A DNA stretch of 64,000 bases from Alistipes sp. (GTDB lineage: Bacteria; Bacteroidota; Bacteroidia; Bacteroidales; Rikenellaceae). A program made the translations under genes and the position numbers. Each line of letters begins with the position of its first letter. The first letter of the stretch is position 1. Where the stretch lies: positions 1 to 64,000 of the forward strand of contig JAFQFV010000036.1 of assembly GCA_017398555.1 (NCBI GenBank), given 5' to 3'. The notes beneath the pieces were generated by a model. It had not been told where the DNA came from. It did no database searches and worked only from the letters and a program-made list of their open reading frames with translations. Positions 1-8,396 of the stretch are shown in pieces.

Positions 1-132
1 TAGGTTACTCAGCTTTGGAATAACTTGGCATTACGTTGGTTTTTGCTGGCATTCCTCCAAAAATCAGAATTTAACAAAACCCCTGTCTGCCAATTATTTT
101 GCCCCAAATTTCTCAATTCAACGAATTATATG

Positions 133-140
133 TAACTTTG
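133..140 (+). promoter_or_regulatory. -7 promoter element for the radical SAM gene
   Basis: TAACTTTG matches the Bacteroidetes -7 consensus TAnnTTTG and lies 18 bp before the start codon at 159. No TTTG box is visible at the expected distance upstream, so only half of the promoter is supported. The rest of positions 1-158 shows no gene. Confidence 0.45.
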
Positions 141-158
141 TGATTCAAATTTTACACT

Positions 159-929
159 ATGACAGCATTATACCCTCAGATAATCTACGGCCCCGTTCAT
201 TCGCGCAGATTGGGTCTGTCGCTTGGCGTTAATCTGCTTCCGCTTGAGGCGAAGTTATGCACATTCGACTGCATCTATTGTGAGTGTGGTTGGAATGGGG
301 ATAATAGAGGCTCTCGCCGCTTTAATGACCGCGAGCAGGTGGCTGCAGCGCTTGAATCGGCACTTGTGGCAATGGCAGCAGCGGGGCAGTTGCCCGATGT
401 GATAACCTTTGCCGGCAATGGCGAGCCTACGATGCATCCCGATTTTGAGGGGGTTATAGAGGATACTATCGCACTGAGGGATAGGTATGCCCCTTCGGCA
501 AAGATTTCGGTGCTCAGTAATGCTACACAGCTGCATCGAGCAGATGTTGTGCGTGCGTTGGAGCGTGTGGATAATAATATTCTTAAGATAGACTCTCTCG
601 ATGAGTCTGTGGCTCGACTGATTAACAAACCATGCTGCAACTACTCTGTGGCAGAGGTTGTGGAGCAGCTGAAGGCCTTTAATGGCAAGGTTATCGTGCA
701 GACAATGTTCCTCAGAGGTCAGTATGAGGATAGGGTAGTGGATAATACTACAGAGGAACAGATTGTTGCCTGGTTGGAGGCTCTGAAGACAATCTCTCCG
801 GAGTCGGTTATGGTCTATTCTATAGCACGAGATACTCCATGCAAGACTCTTCAGAAGGTTGAGCGTGAGGAGTTGGAGCAGATTGCTGCTCGAGTACGTG
901 CTATCGGTATAGCCTGCTCAGTGGCTTAA
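159..929 (+). CDS. Radical SAM protein (COG0731-like)
   Basis: This 256-residue protein has the radical SAM cluster-binding motif CxxxCxxC at C34, C38 and C41, followed by a GNGEPTMHP segment typical of SAM binding in this group. The family uses a [4Fe-4S] cluster to cleave S-adenosylmethionine. The overall form (short N-terminus with HSRRLG, no obvious second cluster or SPASM domain) resembles the COG0731 Fe-S oxidoreductases distantly related to wybutosine-synthesis enzymes, but the substrate is unknown. It stands alone, convergent with the antiporter gene that follows, with only 12 bp between their ends. The start follows a -7 box at 133-140. Confidence 0.85.
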   Translation: MTALYPQIIYGPVHSRRLGLSLGVNLLPLEAKLCTFDCIYCECGWNGDNRGSRRFNDREQVAAALESALVAMAAAGQLPDVITFAGNGEPTMHPDFEGVIEDTIALRDRYAPSAKISVLSNATQLHRADVVRALERVDNNILKIDSLDESVARLINKPCCNYSVAEVVEQLKAFNGKVIVQTMFLRGQYEDRVVDNTTEEQIVAWLEALKTISPESVMVYSIARDTPCKTLQKVEREELEQIAARVRAIGIACSVA

Positions 930-941
930 ATGCTATATAGT

Positions 942-2243
942 CTATAGAAAATACTCTACTGCAGCATATGCGGGCAGTAGGAATACAAGCGCGAGGGCGA
1001 TGTATGCGAAGAATGAAGGCATGCGTACGCCCTCTTTCTCTGCAATAGCCTTAACCATAAAGTTCGGGCCGTTGCCGATATAGGTCATCGAGCCGAAATA
1101 GACAGCACCCATAGATATTGCTCGCAGAATAAGCGGCGATACTCCCGCTACCAACTCGCCTCCTGTTGTGGCAATACCCTGAGCAACGGTGTAGAAGGCT
1201 ACAGCTGTAGGGGCGTTGTCGAGGAATGAGGATAGCGTACCTGTGGCGTAGAAGAACTCGCGAGGCTCGGTGAGTCCGAACATCTCGGCATTAGCGTTGA
1301 GGAATAGCAACGCGGGGGTCATCGTTACAAATATACCTATAAATATAATAGCGACCTCGGAAATAGGCTCCCAACTAAAGTGATTCTCCTCTCTAACCTT
1401 ACGCTTTGTGAGCTTGAGTGATAGTGCTATTATTGCCAGCAGAGCAATCTCTCTGAGAAACTGAATATATATAGGTGCATCGTGCTCGCCCATTGCGGGG
1501 ATAGTAGCAGGGTTGAGAAATGCTACGCAGAGAACGATACCTACAAGCAGTATAAAGTTCTTTGCACCCTTTACATTGATTGTAAAACCCTCCTCATCGT
1601 CGTAGTGGCTATGTGGACGAATACCGATAGCCTCGCATTTGTGGTATCGCCAACTATCGTAGATGTAGTAACCCGTAAGCAGTATAGCTCCTAAGGCTAC
1701 CCACTGCGGATACATCTCAAGGAACCAACTAAATGGAGCACCACGCAGATATAGCAAGAAGAGTGGTGGATCACCAAGTGGGGTCAGAATACCGCCACAG
1801 TTGGCTACTAATGCGATAAATACGAAGAAAGTATGCATTTTATGCTCTCGGTCACGGTTCATCTCAAGCAGCGGACGTATCAGAAGCATTGCCGCACCTG
1901 TAGTTCCGACAAAAGATGCCAAGGTGTAACCTAAGAAGAGGATTGTGGTATTTACGGTCGGTGTTGCTACGGAGTTGATAGAGAGCTTAATTCCTCCCGT
2001 AACAACAAAAAGCGCACAGAGCAGAATGATAAATGGTACGTAATCGTAACAGAGTTGGTGTATTAACTCTTTGCCTAAACCGTTGAACATCAGTATAATA
2101 GATGTCGGAATGGCAAGCAGTAGAACAAAGAGCAGTTTATTGCTATTCTTCTCCCAAAAATCAGATGCGACAAGAGGCGCTACTGCAATGGCGAGTAGCA
2201 TTATAATAAAAGGTATAAGTAACCAACCTGAAATCTCTGTCAT
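942..2243 (-). CDS. Na+/H+ antiporter, NhaD/ArsB-type (ion transporter superfamily)
   Basis: A 433-residue inner-membrane protein with about 11-12 hydrophobic segments. Loop motifs NCGGILTPLGDPP in the first half and YIGNGPNFMVKA in the second occupy the positions of the paired re-entrant hairpins of the ion transporter superfamily (NhaD, ArsB, CitM); SSFLDNAPTAVAF is a further conserved stretch. Bacteroidales homologues are usually annotated as sodium:proton antiporters, and that is the likeliest role, though another anion or cation cannot be excluded. It is monocistronic, with a -7 box (minus-strand TACCTTTG) at 2276-2283, about 32 nt before the ATG. Confidence 0.8.
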   Translation of the reverse strand: MTEISGWLLIPFIIMLLAIAVAPLVASDFWEKNSNKLLFVLLLAIPTSIILMFNGLGKELIHQLCYDYVPFIILLCALFVVTGGIKLSINSVATPTVNTTILFLGYTLASFVGTTGAAMLLIRPLLEMNRDREHKMHTFFVFIALVANCGGILTPLGDPPLFLLYLRGAPFSWFLEMYPQWVALGAILLTGYYIYDSWRYHKCEAIGIRPHSHYDDEEGFTINVKGAKNFILLVGIVLCVAFLNPATIPAMGEHDAPIYIQFLREIALLAIIALSLKLTKRKVREENHFSWEPISEVAIIFIGIFVTMTPALLFLNANAEMFGLTEPREFFYATGTLSSFLDNAPTAVAFYTVAQGIATTGGELVAGVSPLILRAISMGAVYFGSMTYIGNGPNFMVKAIAEKEGVRMPSFFAYIALALVFLLPAYAAVEYFL

Positions 2244-2275
2244 ATTGAAATATGCTTATTAACCGAAAACCGTCG

Positions 2276-2283
2276 CAAAGGTA
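2276..2283 (-). promoter_or_regulatory. -7 promoter element for the antiporter gene
   Basis: On the minus strand this reads TACCTTTG, a perfect Bacteroidetes -7 element, 32 nt from the ATG at 2243. No clear -33 box is seen. Confidence 0.5.
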
Positions 2284-2337
2284 GCACCAAAATCGTGTCG
2301 TTGTTCCGAAAATATCAAAAAAATATAGGGAATGGGC

Positions 2338-2373
2338 AAAAAAAGACCTTGAGAATGTTTGGTTCTCAAGGTC
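2338..2373 (-). terminator. Rho-independent terminator after the DPP-IV gene
   Basis: Perfect 11-bp arms (GACCTTGAGAA at 2345-2355 and its complement at 2363-2373) with a 7-nt loop. On the minus strand a run of T (2338-2344) follows. It lies 21 bp after the stop of the peptidase gene. Confidence 0.85.
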
Positions 2374-2393
2374 AAGCATATATTAGTGACACT

Positions 2394-4508
2394 CTATAGG
2401 TTCTCTACGGTGTAATCTATCATCTTTTGGCGAACAAGAGTAGTTGCTGACGGCATCATTGAGTGGTTTTGGTCGGGATAGACCATCATATCATACTGCT
2501 TGCCTGCTGCATTAAGACGGCGACACATCTCCATAGAGTTCTGGAAGTGTACATTATCATCTGCCGTGCCGTGGATGATGAGCAGACGTGTGCGGGGATG
2601 CAGCTTCTCTGCATGGCTGAGTGGCGAGTTGTCGTCATAGCCGCGCGGATTATCCTGTGGCAGACCGTTGTAAATCTCGGTGTAGATAGTGTCATAGTAA
2701 CGCCAAGAGGTTACAGGAGCAACGGCAATAGCCATCTTGAATAGACTGCCTCCGTGCAGAGCACAGTTGAGCGCCATAAAACCACCATACGACCAACCAT
2801 ATATACCGATGCGATTCTTGTCAATATACGGTAGAGTTGCAAGATAACGGGCGAAAGATATCTGGTCCTCGTACTCGCGACGACCCAAGTCGGCGTATGT
2901 GCACTTCTTGAACTGCTCACCCCTAAAACCTGTACCGCGGCCGTCACAACAAGCAACAATATATCCGCGCTTTGTCAGTGCATCCTCCCAATCGGCACCC
3001 CAACGGTTGCGTACCGACTGCGAACCTGGACCTGAGTATTGGGTAAGCAGTACAGGGTAGAGCTTCGCAGGGTCGTAATTCTCAGGGAACTGAATGTAGT
3101 AGTTGAGGGTATCGCCACGCTCGGTGATAAACTGCCTGAACTCCTTGCGGGCGAGTGCTCCCGCAGCAGCGACAGCTGCACGACGGTCGGCAAGGGTGTC
3201 GATAACAACGCCTTTGCTGTTATTTACGGTAATTATGTTCGGTGTCTGGGCATCTGTGTAGGTGCGGATGTAGTACTTCATACCGACAGATGGTGCGATA
3301 GCGTTAAATCCACCCTCAGGTGTGAGTAGTTTTTTGCACTTTCCGTTCAGACGCACGCTGTAGAGGTCACGACAGAGCTCCGAACGCTCGGTAGAGGTGT
3401 AGTAGATATTCTTGCCGTCATAACCAACAAGTGATGTCACCTCCCATTGTCCCGAAGTAATGGCGCCTATGCGGCCCTTGGTTATTGAGTGCAGGTAGAG
3501 GTGCATCCAACCTGTTGTAGTCTCCTCGAGAACCACAAAGCGGTTGGCGTCGATAAATGTTACGGTTGAGCGATTTGGACGCTCCACGTAGCGGTCTGAC
3601 TGCTCGTTGTATATAACCTTCTGACTGCCATCAGTACGCTGTAATACCACCTCAAAGTGGTTCTGAAGGCGATTAACACGATAGAATGTCAGCTCGCCTG
3701 CAGGTGTCCAACTGAGGTTGAAGATGTATTGGTCTGTGCAACTACCTACATCCACGCGGCTCTTTGTGGCGCTCTTGATGTCGTAAATCCATAGCTCAAC
3801 GGTCGAGTTGCTGTCGCCTGCCTTCGGATATTTGAACGAGTAGGCCTTGTTGTATAGTTTATCATCAAAGCGCATCATCTCGAATGTAGGCACTGCGCTC
3901 TCATCAAATCTCAGATAGGCAATCTTGCTCCCGTCGGGCGAAAAGGCGTATGCCTGGGTAAAGCCATACTCCTCCTCATATACCCAATCGGAGGTGCCGT
4001 TGATAATCTTGTTCCACTCTCCATCGTCTGTAATGGCAGTGTGTTTCTTGCTGGCGATAGAGTAGAGGTAGAGATTGTTCTCCTTGCAGTAGGCAAGCTT
4101 CTGATTGTCAGGCGAGAATGTTATGTCGCGCACGCCGCTGAATGTTACCTCTTCTGTTGCTCCTGTCAGCAGATAATTTGCTGTAAAGGAGTGTCGGTAG
4201 ATAGGTGCAACAGATGCCGCCTCGGCGAGCAGTAACATCTTCTCATCTGCCGAGAAGGTATAGCTTGCAACGGCAAAAGGTGCTGTGTAGAGTACCTCCC
4301 GACTACTATTGTCGGCATAGGCTGTGCGGATAATATCTCTACCCTCAAGTGTGGTGTAGTGCTCTCCGTCAGCCATCGAGCGCAGGGCTGCTATGCCGCT
4401 ATTTGCTCGGCGAATCTTCAAAATGTCTGTATAACGCGCTTGCGCAGCAAAAGTGGCAGCGATGATAACTGTTACCACCGCTGCAAATCTCTTAAATGTC
4501 ATCAACAT
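2394..4508 (-). CDS. Dipeptidyl peptidase IV family serine peptidase (S9B)
   Basis: A 704-residue secreted peptidase with an N-terminal signal peptide (FAAVVTVIIAATFAAQA). The first two thirds form the DPP-IV beta-propeller, including the glutamate motif (WVYEEEYGF) that binds the free amino terminus of substrates. The C-terminal alpha/beta-hydrolase domain carries the nucleophile in GWSYGG (S573), an Asp in HGTADDNV and H682 in DQNHS. DPP-IV enzymes release X-Pro or X-Ala dipeptides in the periplasm. The gene overlaps the preceding 228-residue gene by a few bases. A second ATG at 4502 is equally possible as start and would shorten that overlap. Confidence 0.92.
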   Translation of the reverse strand: MLMTFKRFAAVVTVIIAATFAAQARYTDILKIRRANSGIAALRSMADGEHYTTLEGRDIIRTAYADNSSREVLYTAPFAVASYTFSADEKMLLLAEAASVAPIYRHSFTANYLLTGATEEVTFSGVRDITFSPDNQKLAYCKENNLYLYSIASKKHTAITDDGEWNKIINGTSDWVYEEEYGFTQAYAFSPDGSKIAYLRFDESAVPTFEMMRFDDKLYNKAYSFKYPKAGDSNSTVELWIYDIKSATKSRVDVGSCTDQYIFNLSWTPAGELTFYRVNRLQNHFEVVLQRTDGSQKVIYNEQSDRYVERPNRSTVTFIDANRFVVLEETTTGWMHLYLHSITKGRIGAITSGQWEVTSLVGYDGKNIYYTSTERSELCRDLYSVRLNGKCKKLLTPEGGFNAIAPSVGMKYYIRTYTDAQTPNIITVNNSKGVVIDTLADRRAAVAAAGALARKEFRQFITERGDTLNYYIQFPENYDPAKLYPVLLTQYSGPGSQSVRNRWGADWEDALTKRGYIVACCDGRGTGFRGEQFKKCTYADLGRREYEDQISFARYLATLPYIDKNRIGIYGWSYGGFMALNCALHGGSLFKMAIAVAPVTSWRYYDTIYTEIYNGLPQDNPRGYDDNSPLSHAEKLHPRTRLLIIHGTADDNVHFQNSMEMCRRLNAAGKQYDMMVYPDQNHSMMPSATTLVRQKMIDYTVENL

Positions 4509-5178
4509 TAAACTCGTAGCTTAATCGTTTTCCTGTTACAAATGTCGAACTGTCAAACTTAGTATTAAATTGATCGACCGTCACACGTTTGCTCTGCTCA
4601 TAAGGCGGAGTGAGTAGGTCGAAGTTTATTGCATAGTGGATAGCCGTCTCGAGGATGCGAATCAGCTGCTCGCGGTCAATCTCCTCCTTGCCGAAGTTTA
4701 TTGCACGCATAGATGTCTGACGCTTACCCTCCACGAAGAACATACGCTCACGGTTGATAAATATACGACCAATCAGATAGCCCTCATCTGCCGAACGCTT
4801 CTCCTTGAACGAGTCAGAGAGGAAGTCGTAAATCTCAATCATGCCGCAGTAGCAGTTGGCTCTATCACTCTGCACGTAGCTATTCTGCCAAATGATGTGG
4901 TTAGAGTCAAACTGGAAGATATCTGTGTGCATCTTGAAGATGAGCAGATCGGATGCAATTTGCAGCTGTGCCTCGTGCTTACCACGGTCACGATACTCCA
5001 ATCTTACACGGCGATCGACCTTGCCCTCAAGTGCATCCTCCATCTCTGAGGCCATCTCAAAGAGGGTATCTTTTAAGAGGTTGAATACGGCAAAGGTATT
5101 ATCAAATACTCTCTGCTTGAGCATCGATTTCTCGATAATAGTTGCAAGAATCTTCTCGCGAAGTGGTAGTGCAGCCAT
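4492..5178 (-). CDS. Conserved hypothetical protein
   Basis: A 228-residue soluble protein without signal peptide or membrane segments. I recognise no named domain, though it resembles conserved hypothetical proteins of Bacteroidales. It is rich in charged residues in the first 75 positions and then alternates short strands (LQIASDLLIFKMHTD, GYLIGRIFINRERMFFVEG), which suggests an alpha/beta fold. It sits between the threonine dehydrogenase gene (33 bp upstream) and the peptidase gene, which it overlaps by 17 bp, so the three probably form one transcript. The overlap suggests translational coupling; the function is unknown. Confidence 0.75.
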   Translation of the reverse strand: MAALPLREKILATIIEKSMLKQRVFDNTFAVFNLLKDTLFEMASEMEDALEGKVDRRVRLEYRDRGKHEAQLQIASDLLIFKMHTDIFQFDSNHIIWQNSYVQSDRANCYCGMIEIYDFLSDSFKEKRSADEGYLIGRIFINRERMFFVEGKRQTSMRAINFGKEEIDREQLIRILETAIHYAINFDLLTPPYEQSKRVTVDQFNTKFDSSTFVTGKRLSYEFNVDDI

Positions 5179-5211
5179 AATATATATAATAAGGTAGTGT
5201 TAAACGAAATA

Positions 5212-6162
5212 CTATTTGTGTCCGAGCTTGTAGCGAATAGCATCAAGCATATCTGTAACGGTCAGCTCAAGATCCCACTTCGGCTTCCAACCCCACTCCT
5301 CACGAGCACAGCTGTCGTCGAGATAGTTAGGCCAACTGCGAGAGATTTGCTCCTTTACAGGGTCAACGTCGTAGTCCATGGTAAACTCAGGGATGTGCTT
5401 CTTAATCTCGGCAGCGATAATCTCCGGTGTGAAGCTCATAGATGCCACGTTGAAGCTGTTGCGGTGAACGAGCTTTGAAGGGTCTGCCTCCATCAGTTCA
5501 ACGATTGCACGCAGAGCATCTGGCATATAGATCATATCCATATATACATCGCTCGGAACGGCGCAGGTGTACTTGCCTGTGCGAATAGCCTCATAGAAAA
5601 TCTCTACAGCGTAGTCGGTTGTACCACCACCCGGCAGGGTCTTGTTTGAGATAATGCCAGGGAAACGGAGTGAACGAGTGTCAATGCCGTACTTCTGAGT
5701 GTAGTAGTTGCTCAACAGCTCGCCTGTTACCTTGCAGATACCGTAGATGGTTGTCGGCTGCATAATTGTATCCTGCGGAGTGCCATCCTTTGGAGATGTC
5801 GGGCCAAAAGCACCGATTGAAGATGGGGTAAATACTGCGCAGTTGTGCTGACGAGCCACCTCAAGGGCGTTGAGCAGAGCACCCATATTGAGGCCCCACG
5901 CCATCTGTGGATTGCGCTCGCCTACAGCAGAGAGCAACGCAACGAGGTTGAAGATGGTGTCGATGTTGTAACGAGCTACAACCGACGCCATATTGGTAGG
6001 GTTGAGGGCATCCAAGACCTCGAAAGGTCCATCCTCAGAGAGATTTCTGCACTCGCGCACATCCGTTGCAACAACATTGTGAGCACCATAAACCGAACGC
6101 AAATATGGCACCAACTCCGAACCAATCTGTCCGCCGGCACCGACGATAAGAATCTTCTTCAT
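5212..6162 (-). CDS. L-threonine 3-dehydrogenase, short-chain (SDR) type
   Basis: A 316-residue NAD-dependent epimerase/dehydratase-like protein. The N-terminal Rossmann motif VGAGGQIGSEL (7-17) and the catalytic Y140-x-x-x-K144 (YGICK) are visible, with SSIGAFGP before them. The length and the segments SLRFPGIIS and YMDMIYMPDA match the SDR-type threonine dehydrogenases of Flavobacteria and Bacteroides, which oxidise L-threonine to 2-amino-3-ketobutyrate in the cytoplasm. It is the first gene of a probable three-gene minus-strand unit. A UDP-sugar epimerase is the alternative, but the sequence fits Tdh better. Confidence 0.82.
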   Translation of the reverse strand: MKKILIVGAGGQIGSELVPYLRSVYGAHNVVATDVRECRNLSEDGPFEVLDALNPTNMASVVARYNIDTIFNLVALLSAVGERNPQMAWGLNMGALLNALEVARQHNCAVFTPSSIGAFGPTSPKDGTPQDTIMQPTTIYGICKVTGELLSNYYTQKYGIDTRSLRFPGIISNKTLPGGGTTDYAVEIFYEAIRTGKYTCAVPSDVYMDMIYMPDALRAIVELMEADPSKLVHRNSFNVASMSFTPEIIAAEIKKHIPEFTMDYDVDPVKEQISRSWPNYLDDSCAREEWGWKPKWDLELTVTDMLDAIRYKLGHK

Positions 6163-6182
6163 AGATATTGATTAATTTTTTC

Positions 6183-6190
6183 CAAAGGTA
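6183..6190 (-). promoter_or_regulatory. -7 promoter element for the threonine dehydrogenase gene
   Basis: Minus-strand TACCTTTG, 20 nt before the ATG at 6162. No good -33 box is visible. A plus-strand TAATTTTG at 6203-6210 may serve the divergent mtlD gene. Confidence 0.45.
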
Positions 6191-6247
6191 GTAAAAATTT
6201 TCTAATTTTGTATGCAAATAGGTCGATAAAAGATAGAAAGATAGAAT

Positions 6248-7387
6248 ATGGAGTCACTTCACTTTGGCGCGGGGAAGATTGGGCGCGGTTTTATAGGCGC
6301 ATTGCTTGCCGGATCGGGCTTTCGGGTTACCTTTGCTGATGCCCAGCGCGGTGTTGTGGAGGCGATAAATCGAAGTGGAGGTTACTGCGTGTACGCAGTG
6401 GGCGAGCAGTCATCGGTGCTGCAGGTTGAGGGGGTTAGTGCTGTGCTTGCCGACTCAGAGCAGTGCATAGAGCGATTTGTCGAGGCAGACCTTGTCACTA
6501 CCGCCGTAAGTATGGGCGCGCTACCTGCCGTAGCGCCGATTGTTGCGCGAGGTATTGCTGCAAGGTGTCACGCGGGGGTCGATAGACCGCTCAATATCAT
6601 CTGCTGCGAGAATGGTATTCGTGCCACATCGCTCTTTAAGACTATGGTTGCCGAGTATTTGGACGACTCACTGCGGCGCTGGAGTGATGAGCATATCGGC
6701 TTTGCAGATTGCTGTGTCGATAGAATAGTTCCGATTGTAACCCTTGGCAATCCGCTTGATGTGGCAGTTGAGCCCCACTATGAGTGGTGCGTGGATGCTA
6801 CGGCAATAAAGGGGGAGATAACCCTGCCTGCGGATGCCCATTTGGTGAAGGATATAGATGCCTATATATATCGAAAACTCTTTACACTTAATACGGCACA
6901 CTGCGCTACGGCTTATCTTGGTGCTTTGAAGGGGTATGAGTATATCCACGAGGCAGTTGCGGATGCGGATATTCGTCAAATTATCGAGGGCGTTATGGCG
7001 GAGTGCAGCCGAATGGTTGTGGAGCTGTACCACCTCTCGGCGGAGGAGCAGAGTGCTTACTGTCAGCAGATTTTGAACCGTTTTGCCAACTTCCGACTTG
7101 GCGATACGGTGAGCCGTGTGGCGCGTGACCCTATGCGAAAACTCTCGCCACAACTATATTTCAGCCGCCCGATAACGCTGATGTTGCAACTTGACCATCG
7201 AGTACACTATCTGGCTACGGCAGCAGCTGCCGCGCTGAAATATCGCTCGGATAACGATCCGCAGAGCCTGCAAATAGGGCAGATGATAGATAAAATGGGC
7301 GTTGCAGGGTGCGTTGAGAAGATATGTGAGATTGACGATGTGGCAACTGTCGGCGAGATTGTCAAACAATATCACGCTATTTTTTAA
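6248..7387 (+). CDS. mtlD: Mannitol-1-phosphate 5-dehydrogenase
   Basis: A 379-residue cytoplasmic dehydrogenase that oxidises mannitol 1-phosphate to fructose 6-phosphate with NAD+. The N-terminal dinucleotide-binding motif FGAGKIGRGFIG (6-17) is that of MtlD, CCENGIR follows in the middle, and the length is right for the family. It is transcribed alone from near a TAATTTTG box at 6203-6210, divergent from the threonine dehydrogenase gene. Its expected partner, the mannitol PTS permease, begins at 62603, about 55 kb away, so the mannitol genes are split within this chromosome segment. Confidence 0.93.
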   Translation: MESLHFGAGKIGRGFIGALLAGSGFRVTFADAQRGVVEAINRSGGYCVYAVGEQSSVLQVEGVSAVLADSEQCIERFVEADLVTTAVSMGALPAVAPIVARGIAARCHAGVDRPLNIICCENGIRATSLFKTMVAEYLDDSLRRWSDEHIGFADCCVDRIVPIVTLGNPLDVAVEPHYEWCVDATAIKGEITLPADAHLVKDIDAYIYRKLFTLNTAHCATAYLGALKGYEYIHEAVADADIRQIIEGVMAECSRMVVELYHLSAEEQSAYCQQILNRFANFRLGDTVSRVARDPMRKLSPQLYFSRPITLMLQLDHRVHYLATAAAAALKYRSDNDPQSLQIGQMIDKMGVAGCVEKICEIDDVATVGEIVKQYHAIF

Positions 7388-7395
7388 TTGAAAAA

Positions 7396-7426
7396 TTTGC
7401 AAAGTCAAAAAAATGCCCTATCTTTG
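7396..7426 (+). promoter_or_regulatory. Promoter of the tRNA-Thr gene
   Basis: TTTG at 7396-7399 and TATCTTTG at 7419-7426 are separated by 19 bp, the canonical spacing of Bacteroidetes sigma-ABfr promoters. The tRNA begins 21 bp downstream. Confidence 0.8.
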
Positions 7427-7447
7427 CAACCGCTTTTAAGCACTAAT

Positions 7448-7519
<72 letters not shown>

Positions 7520-7540
7520 CAAAGCAAACATCGCAAGCAG

Positions 7541-7570
7541 ATGCCACCCAATGGGTGGCGTTTGTTGTTT
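7541..7570 (+). terminator. Terminator of tRNA-Thr
   Basis: Perfect arms GCCACCC (7543-7549) and GGGTGGC (7553-7559) around AAT, extended by A-T and T-G pairs and followed by TTTGTTGTTT. A second hairpin with nearly the same stem (ATGCCACC/GGTGGCAT, 7828-7848) closes the repeat region downstream, as if the terminator had been duplicated on either side of inserted sequence. Confidence 0.7.
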
Positions 7571-7616
7571 ATAGGGCAGTCCAAACTTGTTTGGGAACTG
7601 CCCTATAAACAACAAA
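7561..7616. repeat. Perfect 20-bp inverted repeat with extended inner stem
   Basis: Positions 7561-7580 and 7597-7616 are exact reverse complements (TTTGTTGTTTATAGGGCAGT on the left). The 16-bp centre adds a further CCAAA/TTTGG stem. The whole is an almost uninterrupted hairpin of about 25 bp. It overlaps the T-rich tail of the tRNA terminator and touches the first 94-bp tandem repeat. Confidence 0.9.
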
Positions 7617-7823
7617 GACAACGCTTTGCGTTATCTGCTTGCAAAGTCTGCCTTAGCGCCTTCCGAGGCTCGACCGAGCGCAGCGAAGGTCAAGTCTCGT
7701 GGGTAAACGGGCAGTCAAGCCTCGTGGGCAAAGACAACGCTTTGCGTTATCTGCTTGCAAAGTCTGCCTTAGCGCCCTCCGAGGCTCGACCGAGCGCAGC
7801 GAAGGTCAAGTCTCGTGGGTAAA
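7614..7823. repeat. Two 94-bp direct repeats
   Basis: Units at 7614-7707 and 7730-7823 differ at one position (GCGCCTTCC versus GCGCCCTCC), a period of 116 bp. Each unit contains a small stem (GCTCG/CGAGC) nested in CCTTC/GAAGG and ends GTCAAGTCTCGTGGGTAAA. A degenerate version of that end (GTCAAGCCTCGTGGGCAAA) lies between the units and recalls the 3' part of the neighbouring tRNA (TTCAAGCCTCGTCAA). An open frame across the repeats is low-complexity and I do not consider it a gene. Confidence 0.9.
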
Positions 7824-7827
7824 ATAG

Positions 7828-7855
7828 ATGCCACCGTTTGGGTGGCATTTATTGT
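7828..7855 (+). terminator. Terminator-like hairpin closing the repeat region
   Basis: ATGCCACC (7828-7835) pairs with GGTGGCAT (7841-7848) around GTTTG and is followed by TTATTGTTT. It is a near copy of the hairpin directly after tRNA-Thr. Confidence 0.65.
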
Positions 7856-7870
7856 TTAAGCGGTATATAT

Positions 7871-7904
7871 AACAAAAAAACGACGAAACATTGTTTCGTC
7901 GTTT
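7871..7904 (-). terminator. Terminator of tRNA-Pro
   Basis: Perfect 13-bp arms (7878-7890 and 7892-7904) around a single base. Read on the minus strand the stem is followed by a T run. It lies just past the 3' end of the minus-strand tRNA. Confidence 0.8.
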
Positions 7905-7917
7905 GCAACCTTTCTTG

Positions 7918-7992
7918 TCGGGGTACCAGGATTCGAACCTGGGACCCTCTGGTCCCAAACCAGATGCGCTAACCGGACTGCGCTACACCCCG
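7918..7992 (-). tRNA. tRNA-Pro(TGG)
   Basis: On the minus strand the acceptor CGGGGTG pairs with TACCCCG (one G-T), the T arm contains GGTTCGAATCC, and the anticodon loop TTTGGGA gives anticodon TGG. The discriminator base is A and CCA is not encoded. It is transcribed towards tRNA-Thr. Confidence 0.95.
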
Positions 7993-8396
7993 TTGTTGTA
8001 TTGCGAGTGCAAAGGTAGGCAAAATTTTTATTCCTGCAAACTTTTTTGTAAAAAATATTAAAAAATTTTCAAATAAAATTGTTATATCTTTCCTTTCTTA
8101 TTGATAATTAGGGAGTTATGTAGTTTGGTGCTTTCCGAGGGATAATCGTCTTACTATTTTGGCAGATAAAAGATAAGACGATTTGTTTATCGTGAGCCGG
8201 AGCGTGTAATCGATATTTGTTTTTTCTGATTGAGTATCAGAGGATTAGTTGTAGTGCCCCCTTTTGAGATAGTTGTATCGGTATTATAATGTTAATTAAG
8301 AAAATAATTTTTTGGATAAATTTATTTATATTTTAGAACAACGATAGGAAAAATTGCTTACCTTTGTGCCTTAGAAACACTAACACACACTAAAAA
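7993..8396. other. Intergenic region with a strong hairpin upstream of the cold-shock gene
   Basis: No open frame is convincing here. A 10-bp perfect stem (AATCGTCTTA / TAAGACGATT, about 8144-8183) can be extended by GAT/ATC to roughly 8142-8190, and a small CTGAT/ATCAG stem follows near 8226-8240. A -7 element at 8359-8366 (TACCTTTG) lies downstream of both, so the hairpins need not be in the cold-shock leader. A small RNA is possible but unproven. Confidence 0.5.
8359..8366 (+). promoter_or_regulatory. -7 promoter element for the cold-shock gene
   Basis: TACCTTTG, 30 bp before the ATG at 8397. The sequence upstream is AT-rich without a clean TTTG at 19 bp. Confidence 0.55.

Noticed and set aside
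8190..8396. Cold-shock RNA thermometer in the leader of the CspA-type gene
   Set aside because: The supported promoter leaves only a short leader of about 24 nt, with no clear structure in it.
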